A DNA stretch of 64,000 bases from Bin87 sp963692995 (GCA_963692995.1 OY843611.1:2604001-2668000); one strand, 5' to 3'. Shown: positions 17,988 to 26,906, numbered from the stretch's first letter. The notes: generated by a model from the letters alone, not told the origin. Numbers and translations are program-made.

Positions 17988-18914
17988 ATGCGCATTTGCT
18001 CTTTTCTGCCCTCCGCTACCGAGATCGTGTACGCCCTGGGGCTGGAGGACCAGCTCCACGGTGTAACCCACGAATGCGACTACCCGGCCCAGGCCCGCCG
18101 GAAGCCGTGGGTGGTTCGCAGCGTTTTTGAAGGCACCCAGCCCACCAGCGGCGAGATCAGCCGGGTCATATCCGAGCGGCTGGCCGAAGGTCTGGGCATC
18201 TACCACATTGACCAGGACATACTGGACGCCGCCAACCCGGACCTCCTGCTAACCCAGGCCATTTGCGAGGTTTGAGCCGTTTCCGCTCGGCAGGTTGCCG
18301 AGTCCACCGCGAATATGACCAGGCCGCCGGAAGTGATCTCCCTGGACCCGCAGTACTTGGGCGATGTGCTGGAGGATGTGCGCCGGGTAGGGCGCGCCAC
18401 CGGAGCTGAAACGATTGCCGAGCAGGTAAGCGCCCGTATGCAGGAGCGCATCGACGCCGTGACCCAACGGGCGCAGTTGGCCGACACCCGCCCCAGAGTA
18501 CTCCACCTGGAATGGACCGACCCCCTGATGTGCGGCGGTCACTGGGTTCCGGAAATGGTGGAGCTTGCCGGCGGGGCCAACTGCTTCGGCGACAAGGAGC
18601 TGGGATCATTCCCCCTGGAATGGGACGCGGTAGTGGCGAGCCAGCCGGAGGTCATCGTGGTGATGCCCTGCGGATTTGAGGTGCCAAGGGGAATGGAGGA
18701 CATCCCGCTGCTTACGGCGAAGGCCGGCTGGCCGTCGCTGCCCGCAGTGCAGAACGACCGCGTGTTCGTCATCGACGCCAGCAACTACACCAGCCGGTCG
18801 GGGCCGCGACTGGTCACCGGCCTGGAGATACTGGGCGAGATGATCCATCCCGAACTTTTCTCGGGCATGATTCCCGAGGCCGGGGCCCGGCGCATCTACG
18901 CCGCAAGCCAGTAG
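17988..18914 (+). CDS. Cobalamin-binding/BtuF-like periplasmic-binding-fold protein, probable selenoprotein (CxxU)
   Basis: Reading the TGA at 18273-18275 as selenocysteine gives one 308-residue protein with the family start RICSFLPSATEIVYALG, H-E-C-D-Y-P, and PDLLLTQAICEV-U-AVS. Homologues carry C-D-V-C-A-V-S there, so the recoded residue U96 forms a C93-E-V-U96 pair. The downstream half (SLDPQYLGDV, CGGHWVPEM, a final W-P-S-L-P-A-V) belongs to the same family. There is no signal peptide, unlike true BtuF, so it may act in the cytoplasm on a metal or cofactor. A near-perfect SECIS hairpin follows. Conventional calling would yield two fragments. Confidence 0.85.
18286..18302 (+). promoter_or_regulatory. 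SECIS-like hairpin of the BtuF-like gene
   Basis: CTCGGCA and TGCCGAG form a perfect 7-bp stem around the loop GGT. The loop begins 18 bases after the TGA, the same loop sequence and spacing as the GGU of the E. coli fdhF SECIS as I recall it. Confidence 0.75.
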
Positions 18915-18954
18915 ATTGCGACGTGACCCATACGGCCCAGCCCATCGCAAATCT

Positions 18955-18983
18955 ATACGGGGCGCGAAAATCACGCCCCGTAT
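18955..18983. terminator. Bidirectional terminator between BtuF-like and Lon-N genes
   Basis: ATACGGGGCG and CGCCCCGTAT form a perfect 10-bp stem around a 9-base loop. It lies between the stops of two convergent genes. Confidence 0.7.
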
Positions 18984-19013
18984 CCGTAAATCCCGCACGA
19001 GATCGACCGCCGG

Positions 19014-19703
19014 TTAGTTCAGTCGCGGCCCCTTGAACGGGGTACTTTGCTCCACCTGCTCGTCGACGATGCGGTTGGCTTGCCGCATCACGGTCAGCAG
19101 CTTCTCCAGCTGGCCGCCGGCAGTCGGCGTTTCCAGCAGCGACTGACGCACATCGGGAGGGAGCGGCAGGCTTACCGCGAGGGTGGCGCAGGCGATGCGG
19201 GACAATGCTATGGCTGCATCGGGCGCCGAAACCTCACGGTCCCAACCGCCGGCCATGGCGGTCAGCTTGCGCTGGAGCTGGATATACTGCTCGCGTACGC
19301 CGGCCACGGTGGTTAACGACACGTCGCCTTCAGCGTCCTCAATATACCGGACCAAACCCACCAGATGGGGCGCGGTCTGCACCGTTTCCAGCAACTCGAA
19401 ACGGTTCTCGCCCCTGGTCAGTATGTTGAGACGCCCTTCCTGGAGGCGCTGCACCTGCGAGACGCGAGCGGTGGTGCCGACGGAATAGGGTTCCGCCGGG
19501 TCGCCAACTTCGTTTCCCTCCCTGATGAGCAGCACGCCGAAAGGCTCGTCCTGATCAATGCAGGAGCCGATCATTGCCTTGTACCGCTCCTCAAAAATAT
19601 GCAACGGTAGCGGCATGCCGGGGAACAGCACCACGTTGTTCAGCGGGAACAGCGGCAACTCGCGATACGAACCCGGCGGGGAATCATCAGGATTGATGGC
19701 CAT
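19014..19703 (-). CDS. Lon-protease N-terminal (substrate-binding) domain protein
   Basis: The protein has 229 residues from the ATG at 19703. It consists of the LON substrate-binding domain alone: ELPLFPLNNVVLFPGMPLPLHIFEERY, then a VGTTARVSQV strand and FELLETVQTAPHL. There is no AAA+ or protease domain. Such stand-alone proteins are common but of unclear role. It is convergent with the BtuF-like gene. Confidence 0.85.
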   Translation of the reverse strand: MAINPDDSPPGSYRELPLFPLNNVVLFPGMPLPLHIFEERYKAMIGSCIDQDEPFGVLLIREGNEVGDPAEPYSVGTTARVSQVQRLQEGRLNILTRGENRFELLETVQTAPHLVGLVRYIEDAEGDVSLTTVAGVREQYIQLQRKLTAMAGGWDREVSAPDAAIALSRIACATLAVSLPLPPDVRQSLLETPTAGGQLEKLLTVMRQANRIVDEQVEQSTPFKGPRLN

Positions 19704-19936
19704 GATGCCGCAGTATAACCCCACTCTGCCACCTCAGCAAGCCGACGCAGTCGGGAGACTCCTCAGAGTCGATCCGTACCCGGACCGGCCAGCCGGCGCT
19801 CCCGGTGGAAACCGGAACCGTCGCCGAGCCGGAACCGTCGACGAAAGGGCCTTGATGCGGTTCGGCAAGCCTGTAACACCGTTTTGTCCGTAATGTTATA
19901 CTGTCGCCGGGATAAACGATTTGAGAGATACCCGTC

Positions 19937-20365
19937 ATGACTACCCAGGAACATCTTGTCGCTCGATTGAAGCCCTTGGGCATTCGGCTCACTCCGCAAC
20001 GCCTTGCCATTGCCGAGGTGGTGGTCAATTCCGCTGACCACCCCACCGTGCGGGAGATTTTTGAGCGGGTGCGCGATTTCTTCCCCTACGTCACCTTGGC
20101 CACGGTATATTCTACCCTTGGCGTGCTGGAACAGGCCGGCATCGTCCGTGAATTGCCGTTCCAGAAACAGTCTCGCTACGACGCCAACCTTTCCCCCCAC
20201 GCCAATCTGGTGTGCCTGGGCTGTGGCGCGGTGGTCGATGCCGACGTGGGACAGGAAAGCGTGGCCGAACTACAGCAGTCCATCGGCCAGAATACCGATT
20301 TCCACGTCTCCTCCCAGCGAGTTGACTTCTACGGTTACTGCGAAGGTTGCGCCCTGCGCAACTGA
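19937..20365 (+). CDS. Fur-family metalloregulator 1
   Basis: The 142-residue protein has the Fur winged helix (LTPQRLAIAEVVVNSADHPTVREI..., TLATVYSTLGVLE) and a dimerisation domain. Two zinc-type C-x2-C pairs are present (C-L-G-C-G and C-E-G-C). The H-A-N-L-V-C-L segment suggests a Fur or PerR type. Upstream, TGTAACA and TGTTATA form an imperfect inverted pair around 19872-19900 next to a TATACT -10-like hexamer, which may be an autoregulatory site. vWA, recF, sir2 and mscS genes follow closely. Confidence 0.9.
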   Translation: MTTQEHLVARLKPLGIRLTPQRLAIAEVVVNSADHPTVREIFERVRDFFPYVTLATVYSTLGVLEQAGIVRELPFQKQSRYDANLSPHANLVCLGCGAVVDADVGQESVAELQQSIGQNTDFHVSSQRVDFYGYCEGCALRN

Positions 20366-20395
20366 CAGGCCCCGACAACCGCGAGGTGGTTTGCA

Positions 20396-21565
20396 GTGAC
20401 AACATACTACATTAGCTACGGAGATCCCGAGTCCAGGTTCAACTGGCGAATCATTCTGTTTATCCTGCTTGGCCTGTTGGCCTTGGCCATCCTGGCCGGT
20501 ATAGCCTACGGCATCTTTGCCCTGGTGACCGGCGAGGATGATTCCGGCATCGCCACTCCCGTGGACGCTTCCGACGCCGTGCCACTGACCGAGGCCGTGT
20601 TTTCTCTTTTTGATGACGATACCAATACCATCTTCCTTGTAGATAACAGTAAGACCATCAGCGACAACCTGCCGGTAGTGAAGGAAGCTCTGCTGGCCGT
20701 GGCGTTGCCATACGCCGATCCCAACGCCGACCAGCCGGCTAAGAACAGCATGGCATCCCTGGCTATCTTTACCGATGTTCCGGAACCCTTCCCGAAACTG
20801 GCGTCACTGGAGGATACGGAAACACAAACTGAATGGCTCCACGAAGTGGACACGCTGACGACGAAAGACCGTCCGGCTTATATTTACGACGCAGTCGGCG
20901 CGGCGCACGACGCGCTGGCGTCTCGTCGCGACACCGACCGCGACAACGTAATAGTGCTGCTAACCGATGGAGCCGACGGCGGGTTCGGGATAATTGACCC
21001 GGCCCGGTCTGAGATCTGCGGCGTGGGCATCGACAGCGAGCCCGGAGAGGTATGCAGTCCGGTGTTCGAAACCATCACCGTTGACATCGCCGGGCTGGTT
21101 CCCTGTCCCGCCGATATGGCGGTGCGGCCTGGCGAGGTTTGCGACCCGGTGCGGGTCGCCACCGTGGGCGAAACGGTCACCGCCTACCATCCGGTCCATC
21201 CCAACGAGGTGGAACCCTGCCCCGCTGAGCTGGGCGGCGCCAGCAACTACTGCGTTGATATTGTCACCGGCTACCAACCCTTCAACCCCGATGTAGTGCA
21301 GCCCTGCCCGGCGGAACTTGACGAACCCGGCAAAGCGTGCGTCGAATTCCAGAGCCAGCGTACGCAGGACGAACTCCTGGCGATACTGCTGACCAGCGAC
21401 GTCCACAAGCTGAAGGTGCATACCATCGGGCTGGGCGACCCAACCCAACACAACGTTCTGAAATTGCTGGCCGAGGCCACGGGGGGCCAGTACGTCTATG
21501 CGGACGCTTCCGAAGCCGGCGCCTCTGCTATGAACTTCCGCGGCGTTTCCACCGGTTCGCGTTAA
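20396..21565 (+). CDS. Membrane-anchored von Willebrand factor A protein with Cys-rich insert
   Basis: The protein has 389 residues from a GTG with GAGGTGG upstream. It has one membrane helix (about residues 19-44) and then a vWA domain. The first metal-site motif is D83-N-S-K-T, a DxSxT variant of DxSxS, and LLTDGADGG holds the later Asp. Between residues about 203 and 318, four Cys-containing units (C208/C220, C237/C249, C275/C286, C304/C315), several beginning C-P-A-E/D, interrupt the domain. The role is unknown. It lies 31 bases after fur and 12 bases before recF. Confidence 0.8.
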   Translation: MTTYYISYGDPESRFNWRIILFILLGLLALAILAGIAYGIFALVTGEDDSGIATPVDASDAVPLTEAVFSLFDDDTNTIFLVDNSKTISDNLPVVKEALLAVALPYADPNADQPAKNSMASLAIFTDVPEPFPKLASLEDTETQTEWLHEVDTLTTKDRPAYIYDAVGAAHDALASRRDTDRDNVIVLLTDGADGGFGIIDPARSEICGVGIDSEPGEVCSPVFETITVDIAGLVPCPADMAVRPGEVCDPVRVATVGETVTAYHPVHPNEVEPCPAELGGASNYCVDIVTGYQPFNPDVVQPCPAELDEPGKACVEFQSQRTQDELLAILLTSDVHKLKVHTIGLGDPTQHNVLKLLAEATGGQYVYADASEAGASAMNFRGVSTGSR

Positions 21566-21577
21566 ATATTCCCACCG

Positions 21578-22777
21578 TTGGCCTACCTGTCCCGGCTCAG
21601 CCTCACCAACTACCGCAATTTTCGCCGGGCGGATGTTGCTCTGCCCGCGGGCGTGTCCGTGTTCTACGGGTCTAATGCCCAGGGCAAGACGGCTTTGCTG
21701 GAGGCCGCGTACACGCTGGCGGTGGGGCGTTCCTTCCGCACGGAACGGGAACGGCAAGTGCTCAACTTCGACGCCGCCCGCGCCGGCGAGGCCGCTTACA
21801 TTACCGGGGTCGCTTGCCGGGACGGGCAACGGATGACCGCGGTGGTTGGTTACTTGCCGTCGGCGCGCGAACCCGGCGAGGCCGAACACGCGGCCGGCGC
21901 GTCGTCAAACCCTAACTCCTTGCCGCCGGTCGCCAAGGAGATCCGGGTCAATCGTCAACGCAGCACCGCCTCCGGCCTGGTGGGCCGCATCGGCGCTGCT
22001 CTATTCTCGGTCGATGATCTGGAACTGGTTCTCGGCGCTCCGGCAACGCGGCGGCGGTTCCTTGACATTCTGATCTGCCAGGCCCGCCGGCCTTACCTGG
22101 ACGCGCTACAGCGGTATCAGGCCGCCCTGCGGCACCGCAACGGCTTGCTGCGCCGGCGCCGGGAAGCCCGCATCGCGCCTGAGGAGTTTGATTACTGGGA
22201 CGAACAACTGCTTCAATCAGGAACGGAAGTAACGCTAGGCCGAGATGACGCCATCCGGCGGTTGTCCGACGCCGCTCGCTGCCATCACCGGAACATGGCT
22301 GAGCCCGACCAAATCCTCACCCTGGAATATCGTCCTAGCGTCGCGCCACAGGAGACCGCCGACCGCACGGCGGCGGCTTTTCGCGAGCAACTGCAACGGC
22401 ACGCGGCCCGCGAACAGGCCACCGCGACCACCGCCGTCGGGCCGCACCGCGACAACTTCGCCATATTCATGAGCGGGCGGGACGCCAACTCCTTCGCCTC
22501 GCGCGGCGAAGCCCGCACCATCGCCCTGTCCCTACGCCTTGCGGAGGCCGACTATCTGGCGCAGGCCCGCGCAGATGACCCCATCATTCTGCTGGATGAC
22601 GTGTTCTCCGAAATGGACGACCGCCGCCGCGTCAGGGTCTTGCAAAAAGTTTCTCAATATCGCCAAACTCTGCTGACCACCACCGACGCCGAACCGTTAC
22701 GCGCCATTTTGGGCGATACCGCCTCCTACTTTCGCGTGGCCGACGGCGTGGTATCTCCCGAAACGGGGCCCAATTGA
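21578..22777 (+). CDS. recF: DNA replication/repair protein RecF
   Basis: The 399-residue SMC-like ATPase starts at a TTG. It opens with SLTNYRNFRRADV, has Walker A G-S-N-A-Q-G-K-T and a C-terminal Walker B region PIILLDDVFSEMD. RecF loads RecA at gaps with RecO and RecR. It stands in a fur-vWA-recF-sir2-mscS run rather than beside dnaN, which is unusual. The TTG start has no strong ribosome-binding site, so coupling to the vWA gene 12 bases upstream is likely. Confidence 0.9.
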   Translation: MAYLSRLSLTNYRNFRRADVALPAGVSVFYGSNAQGKTALLEAAYTLAVGRSFRTERERQVLNFDAARAGEAAYITGVACRDGQRMTAVVGYLPSAREPGEAEHAAGASSNPNSLPPVAKEIRVNRQRSTASGLVGRIGAALFSVDDLELVLGAPATRRRFLDILICQARRPYLDALQRYQAALRHRNGLLRRRREARIAPEEFDYWDEQLLQSGTEVTLGRDDAIRRLSDAARCHHRNMAEPDQILTLEYRPSVAPQETADRTAAAFREQLQRHAAREQATATTAVGPHRDNFAIFMSGRDANSFASRGEARTIALSLRLAEADYLAQARADDPIILLDDVFSEMDDRRRVRVLQKVSQYRQTLLTTTDAEPLRAILGDTASYFRVADGVVSPETGPN

Positions 22778-22782
22778 AAGAC

Positions 22783-23565
22783 ATGGATCCTATTGCGAAC
22801 GCCGCTCGAATTCTAGTTGACGCCGACTACGCCATCGCTCTTACCGGCGCCGGCCTTTCCGTGGAAAGCGGCATCCCCTCCTTTCGCGGGCCTAATGGCT
22901 TGTGGACCAAGTACGGCCAACCCGACAACCTGTCCTACCGGGTGTTCTCGCGGGATCCCCAAGACTGGTGGGAACGCCGTCTCCGCGACGAGGCTACGCC
23001 GGGCAATTCCACCTATGATCTCAAGAACGCCGTGGACCACGCTTTGCCCAACCCCGGCCACGTCGCTACGGCGGAACTGGAGCGCGCCGGCATCCTCAAA
23101 GCGGTGATTACGCAAAACGTGGACGATCTGCACCGCCGGGCCGGTAGCGGCAACCTGCTGGAAATCCACGGCAACCGCAATTACCTGCGTTGCCTCGGTT
23201 GCGGCTGGCGTCATCCCCGCGCCGAGTACGCCATCACCGACGTGCCGCCCGTCTGCCGGGAGTGTGGCGGCGTCATTAAGCCGGACACCGTAATGTTCGG
23301 CGAACCCATACCCGCCGCCACGCTGGCGGCCTGCTTCTCCGAGACGCAGCGATGCGATGTCATGCTGCTGGTGGGCACGTCCGGGGCGGTCAACCCGGCG
23401 GCCCAGCTGCCCCGGCTGGCCCGCGAACGGGGAGCGCGGATCATCGAAGTCAACCCGGAGCCTACCCAGCTGACCCCCACCGCGCACGTCGTCATCGACG
23501 GCCCCGCCGGAGAAATGCTGCCGCAAATGGCCCAGGCAATCCGGAGTCTGCGCAGCGCGTGTTGA
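22783..23565 (+). CDS. Sir2-family NAD-dependent protein deacylase
   Basis: The protein has 260 residues from the ATG at 22783. A TTG at 22774 overlapping the recF stop is an alternative. Sirtuin signatures are TGAGLSVESGIPSFRG, TQNVDDLHRRAG, the catalytic H of E-I-H-G-N, and a zinc ribbon with C-x2-C twice (CLGCG, CRECGG). It removes acyl groups from lysine with NAD. The genes before and after lie within 20 bases. Confidence 0.93.
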   Translation: MDPIANAARILVDADYAIALTGAGLSVESGIPSFRGPNGLWTKYGQPDNLSYRVFSRDPQDWWERRLRDEATPGNSTYDLKNAVDHALPNPGHVATAELERAGILKAVITQNVDDLHRRAGSGNLLEIHGNRNYLRCLGCGWRHPRAEYAITDVPPVCRECGGVIKPDTVMFGEPIPAATLAACFSETQRCDVMLLVGTSGAVNPAAQLPRLARERGARIIEVNPEPTQLTPTAHVVIDGPAGEMLPQMAQAIRSLRSAC

Positions 23566-23581
23566 TACAGCGAAGTTTCAC

Positions 23582-24805
23582 ATGGGGCAAACCTTCATTA
23601 ACTGGCTCCGCGCGCTGAACGACGCGGCAGTGGTCGCCGATATTACCTGGATTGACCTGCTGGTCAGTCTGGTTATCCTGGCCGGCGCCGTCCTGTCCGC
23701 CTTTCTGTTCAGCCGGCTGCTGTTCCGCCTGATCCTGCGGGCGGCGCGCCTGTTTCCCGGCGAACTGGACGACCACCTGGTTACGGCGGCCCGGGCGCCG
23801 GTAATCGCCTACATTATCCTGTTGGGCCTGTACCTCGCCATCGAGGTCCCACTGACGCTGCCGGCCGAAGCGGACGCGGCGGTCAACCAAGTGGCGGCGG
23901 TGGCCGCCATCATCATCGGCGCCATACTCATCAACGCGCTTGGTCGCAGTGCGCTCACCTGGCTCCGGAAGTACCTGGACAGCACGTCGGCCGCCAACAC
24001 CGGCAGCTGGGCCTTGCCGCTGGCCCGCCGCGGCCTGCTCATCGTGGTTGCCGTGATGGCCGTCATGGTGTCACTGGATGTCCTGGGCGTGAACATCTCG
24101 CCGCTCATCGCCGGCCTGGGCATTGGCGGGCTGGCGGTAGCGCTGGCGATCCAGCCCACGCTGAGCAACCTGTTCGCGGGAACCTACGTCATCACGGAGG
24201 GCGTGGTCAGCCCGGGCGACTACATCGACATTGAGGGCGGCGTCAGCGGCTACGTAGTGGACGTCAACTGGCGCAGCACGCGCCTGCGCACCTGGGGCAA
24301 CAACCTGGTCGTCGTGCCTAACGCCCGCTTCGCCGAGACCATCATCACCAACTACAGCAAGCCCGACGAGCGCGTCAACGTTTTTCTCACCTGCGGCGTA
24401 GCCTATGAGAGCGATTTGCAGCGCGTGGAAATGGTCAGCCAACAGGTGATGGATCAGGTGCTGGCCCAGCATCCCGGCGCGGTCCGAGAATATGGAGGCT
24501 ATTTCGGCTACGATACCTTTGGCGAAAGCAATATCGACTTCTGGCTGTTCGTACAGGCCAAAGACCGGCTGGCCAGCTTTGAAGTGCGCACCGAGCTCAT
24601 CAAACAGTTGCACGCCCGCCTCACCGCCGAGGGCATCACCATCAACTACCCGGTGCGGACGCTGCGCTTTCCCGACGGCTGGGTTCCGCAGGACGGAATG
24701 CAACCACTGCCTCGGGAATCCACCGTGCGCTCAGCGACTATCGCGCCAGTCCGTTCGCCCCTGCCCGCCGATACGCCCGGCGACGGAGATGGGCCAGACC
24801 TTTAG
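23582..24805 (+). CDS. MscS-family mechanosensitive channel
   Basis: The 407-residue protein has about four N-terminal membrane helices. The MscS pore helix and beta domain follow: GLGIGGLAVALAIQPTLSNLFAG, then GDYIDIEGGVSGYVVDVNWRSTRLRTWGN and P-N-A. The C-terminal alpha/beta domain is complete. It gates on membrane tension during hypo-osmotic shock. It ends the fur-to-mscS gene run, and a large hairpin follows. Confidence 0.93.
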   Translation: MGQTFINWLRALNDAAVVADITWIDLLVSLVILAGAVLSAFLFSRLLFRLILRAARLFPGELDDHLVTAARAPVIAYIILLGLYLAIEVPLTLPAEADAAVNQVAAVAAIIIGAILINALGRSALTWLRKYLDSTSAANTGSWALPLARRGLLIVVAVMAVMVSLDVLGVNISPLIAGLGIGGLAVALAIQPTLSNLFAGTYVITEGVVSPGDYIDIEGGVSGYVVDVNWRSTRLRTWGNNLVVVPNARFAETIITNYSKPDERVNVFLTCGVAYESDLQRVEMVSQQVMDQVLAQHPGAVREYGGYFGYDTFGESNIDFWLFVQAKDRLASFEVRTELIKQLHARLTAEGITINYPVRTLRFPDGWVPQDGMQPLPRESTVRSATIAPVRSPLPADTPGDGDGPDL

Positions 24806-24910
24806 CCTACTTGCCTCCGCGCCCCCGGCTCCCGGCCCCCGGCCCCCGGTTACAACGGGCGCGGCAATCGCGGCGATTGATGGTGAACCGATCCGGCAGC
24901 GACCGCGACC

Positions 24911-24950
24911 GCCGGCGCAGCCAGCCCGGCGCCGGGCCGGTTGCGCCGGC
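24911..24950. terminator. Large GC-rich hairpin, bidirectional terminator
   Basis: The outer arms GCCGGCGCA and TGCGCCGGC enclose an inner palindrome, GCCCGG and CCGGGC. It stands between convergent mscS and the GrdB-like gene, with GTTTTC following on the plus side. Confidence 0.65.
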
Positions 24951-24981
24951 GCCGTTTTCAAACCGTTGTCGCAGAAAGACG

Positions 24982-26181
24982 CTAGCGAGACAACCCATAC
25001 GCCGTCGCCTGCAACTTGGCGTCGCCGGTGGCGTTCAACCGCTGGGTGATGCGGTCAATCAGCGCGCCCACGGCGGTTTCGCCCCAGAACCAGCGGTGGA
25101 TATCATCCTCGCCGTCGTCGGGACGCTGGGCCATGCGGGCCTCGTAGCAGAAAGCCTTGAGGTCGTCGGCGCAGTAGCGGACAAACTGGGGCACGGATAC
25201 ATCGCCCGGCCGCTCGTCCATATCGGCGGCGTCGCTTTGGGCATAGGCTTCCAGGAACCGGATGATGCCGCGGAAACGCCGCTGGGGTATGCCGGTGATG
25301 CCCACGGCGGTGCGGCCCCGCTGTTCCTGCCAGCGCTCGTAGTAGCCGCGCAGGGCGGTGATCTCGCCGGCGGCGTCCAGCGGCTGGACGCCATCGTTTG
25401 AGGAGGCCGAGACCTCCGAGGCCTGGGGCATCCCAATCGGGCCGGCTTCCTCGGGATAGTCGGCCAAAACCGGGCCAGCGTCGGCATCCAGCGTCGCCAG
25501 CGCGGCGGCCAGTACCTGGTGCTGGAAGTCGGGATCATCGGGCTTGCCCATGGCATAGCCGAAGTAGAAAGGCACCCACAGAGCGCGCGGCGGGCGCACC
25601 CGCTCCGCGTGTTCCCGCACCAATGCAACGGCGATGGTGGTCAGGCCGGCAGCCTCGAAAACCCGGGCCAGCACGCTCACGGCGTGCGTGCAGAGCGGTC
25701 AAGTGGGGGTCAGCAGAACCAGGTCAACTCCTGCTTCCTTGAGCCGTTGCGCCACCTCCGGGCCGGTCTGCTCGGCGATTGCAGTGCAGTCGCGCAGCGC
25801 GCCCATGAAGGAGTAGTGGTTGGGGGCCGGGCTGCCGATAACGCCCCGCTTCGCCAACTCCCGGATCCGATCCACCGGGAAGGTGATGTTGATGTCCCGG
25901 TAGATGGCAGTGCGGTCGAAGCCGATGCTGAAGTGGCTTTGCACGATGTCGGCGGGATCGGAATCGCTGGGGATGACGCGATAGGTGGACTCGCCGCCGG
26001 GGTGGTCGCGGTTGAAGGGCCGGTCGTCCCGCAGGTGCAGGCCGGCCGTGGTGACGATGGCGACAGCGCACTCCGCCAACGGTTTGCCCAAGGGTGTCCA
26101 GGGGACGCCGTCGGCCTCCCGGCAGGGGAAAAATTGCAGCATCTGGCGCTGGACTTCGGATAGGAGTGATAGGCGAGGCAT
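24982..26181 (-). CDS. GrdB-like glycine/betaine/D-proline reductase subunit B family, probable selenoprotein (UxxC)
   Basis: The TGA at 25699-25701 is read as selenocysteine, giving 399 residues from an ATG at 26181 with AGGAG upstream. V-L-L-T-P-T-U161-P-L-C164 matches the GrdB/PrdB active site, where U-x-x-C follows a strand ending L-T-S/G-T. The N-terminal half (YRVIPSDSD, HFSIGFDRTAIYRDINITFP) and C-terminal half (a continuation with PFYFGYAMGKP) are both of that family. No partner subunits (GrdA, GrdE, PrdA) are present, so it is a stand-alone paralogue of unknown reaction, probably reductive. The membrane coiled-coil gene lies 14 bases upstream. Confidence 0.85.
25671..25691 (-). promoter_or_regulatory. 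SECIS-like hairpin of the GrdB-like gene
   Basis: On the minus strand GCACGC and GCGTGC enclose ACGCCGTGA, starting seven bases after the TGA. The loop falls 14-22 bases downstream, inside the bacterial SECIS window. Confidence 0.5.
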
Positions 26182-26195
26182 TGGGAACTCCTGCG

Positions 26196-26819
26196 CTAGT
26201 CGTCGGCATCCACCATTTGCGGATGTCTTCTGAAAACGGCTACACCGTCTTCATCGTGAGTGTGATCCAAAACGGCGTTTTCGAGGCGTGCGCCGAGGTT
26301 TTGTATGGCCAGCAGCACTTCATCAATCCGCCGGTTCAAACGCTCGTCATTTTCATCGATTTTCCGTTCCAGACGCCCGGTCTCTTCCGCGATTTTCCGT
26401 TCCAGACGCTCGGTCTCTTCCGCGATTTTCCGTTCCAGACGCCCGGTCTCTTCCACGATTTTCCGTTCCAGACGCTCGGTCTCTTCCGCGATTTTCCGTT
26501 CCAGACGCCCGGTCTCTTCCGCGATTTTATGCTCCAGACGCCCGGTCTCTTCCGCGATTTTCTGTTCCAGACGCCCGGTCTCTTCCGCGATTTTATGCTC
26601 CAGACGCCCGGTCTTATCCTCGATTTTCTTGTCCATCTGTTCGATTTCGTCGTCGATCTTCTTTTCCAGCCGGTCGCCGGTTCTATTGAGGTCATCGCGG
26701 GTGACCAACTTGCCAATCCTGATTCCCGCTGCAATCAGCACACTGATTATGGTGGTAATACCTAGCAGTCCGGCAATCACGATACCGGTTAGCTGCCAAG
26801 GGGTAAGCGTTACTTCCAT
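26196..26819 (-). CDS. Membrane-anchored 11-residue-repeat coiled-coil protein with HTHDE tail
   Basis: The protein has 207 residues from an ATG with AGAGGA upstream. One membrane helix (about residues 10-35) is followed by nine or ten tandem 11-residue units of the form A-E-E-T-G/E-R-L-E-R/H-K-I. The tail is D-H-T-H-D-E-D-G-V-A-V-F-R. The period gives a right-handed hendecad coil. The motif and layout match the protein at 11337-11756. It directly precedes the GrdB-like selenoprotein gene. Confidence 0.75.
   Translation of the reverse strand: MEVTLTPWQLTGIVIAGLLGITTIISVLIAAGIRIGKLVTRDDLNRTGDRLEKKIDDEIEQMDKKIEDKTGRLEHKIAEETGRLEQKIAEETGRLEHKIAEETGRLERKIAEETERLERKIVEETGRLERKIAEETERLERKIAEETGRLERKIDENDERLNRRIDEVLLAIQNLGARLENAVLDHTHDEDGVAVFRRHPQMVDADD
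26354..26640 (-). repeat. 33-bp tandem repeats inside the coiled-coil gene
   Basis: About eight copies of a 33-base unit, with a core like TTCCGTTCCAGACGC on the plus strand, follow each other with few differences. Each encodes one 11-residue coil unit. Copy number may vary between strains. Confidence 0.85.
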
Positions 26820-26878
26820 TGTTCTGCGTCCTCTTTACCCATTTTTACCCCATTGCGCGGCTCCGGTGATGGGCCATC

Positions 26879-26906
26879 GTCGGGGCGAATGGTTATTCGC
26901 CCCGAC
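26879..26906 (-). terminator. Terminator of the alcohol dehydrogenase gene
   Basis: GTCGGGGCGAAT and ATTCGCCCCGAC form a perfect 12-bp stem with a GGTT loop, eight bases after the gene's stop on the minus strand. Confidence 0.65.

Noticed and set aside
26354..26640. CRISPR array
   Set aside because: The repeats are directly adjacent 33-base units without unique spacers and encode a coiled coil.
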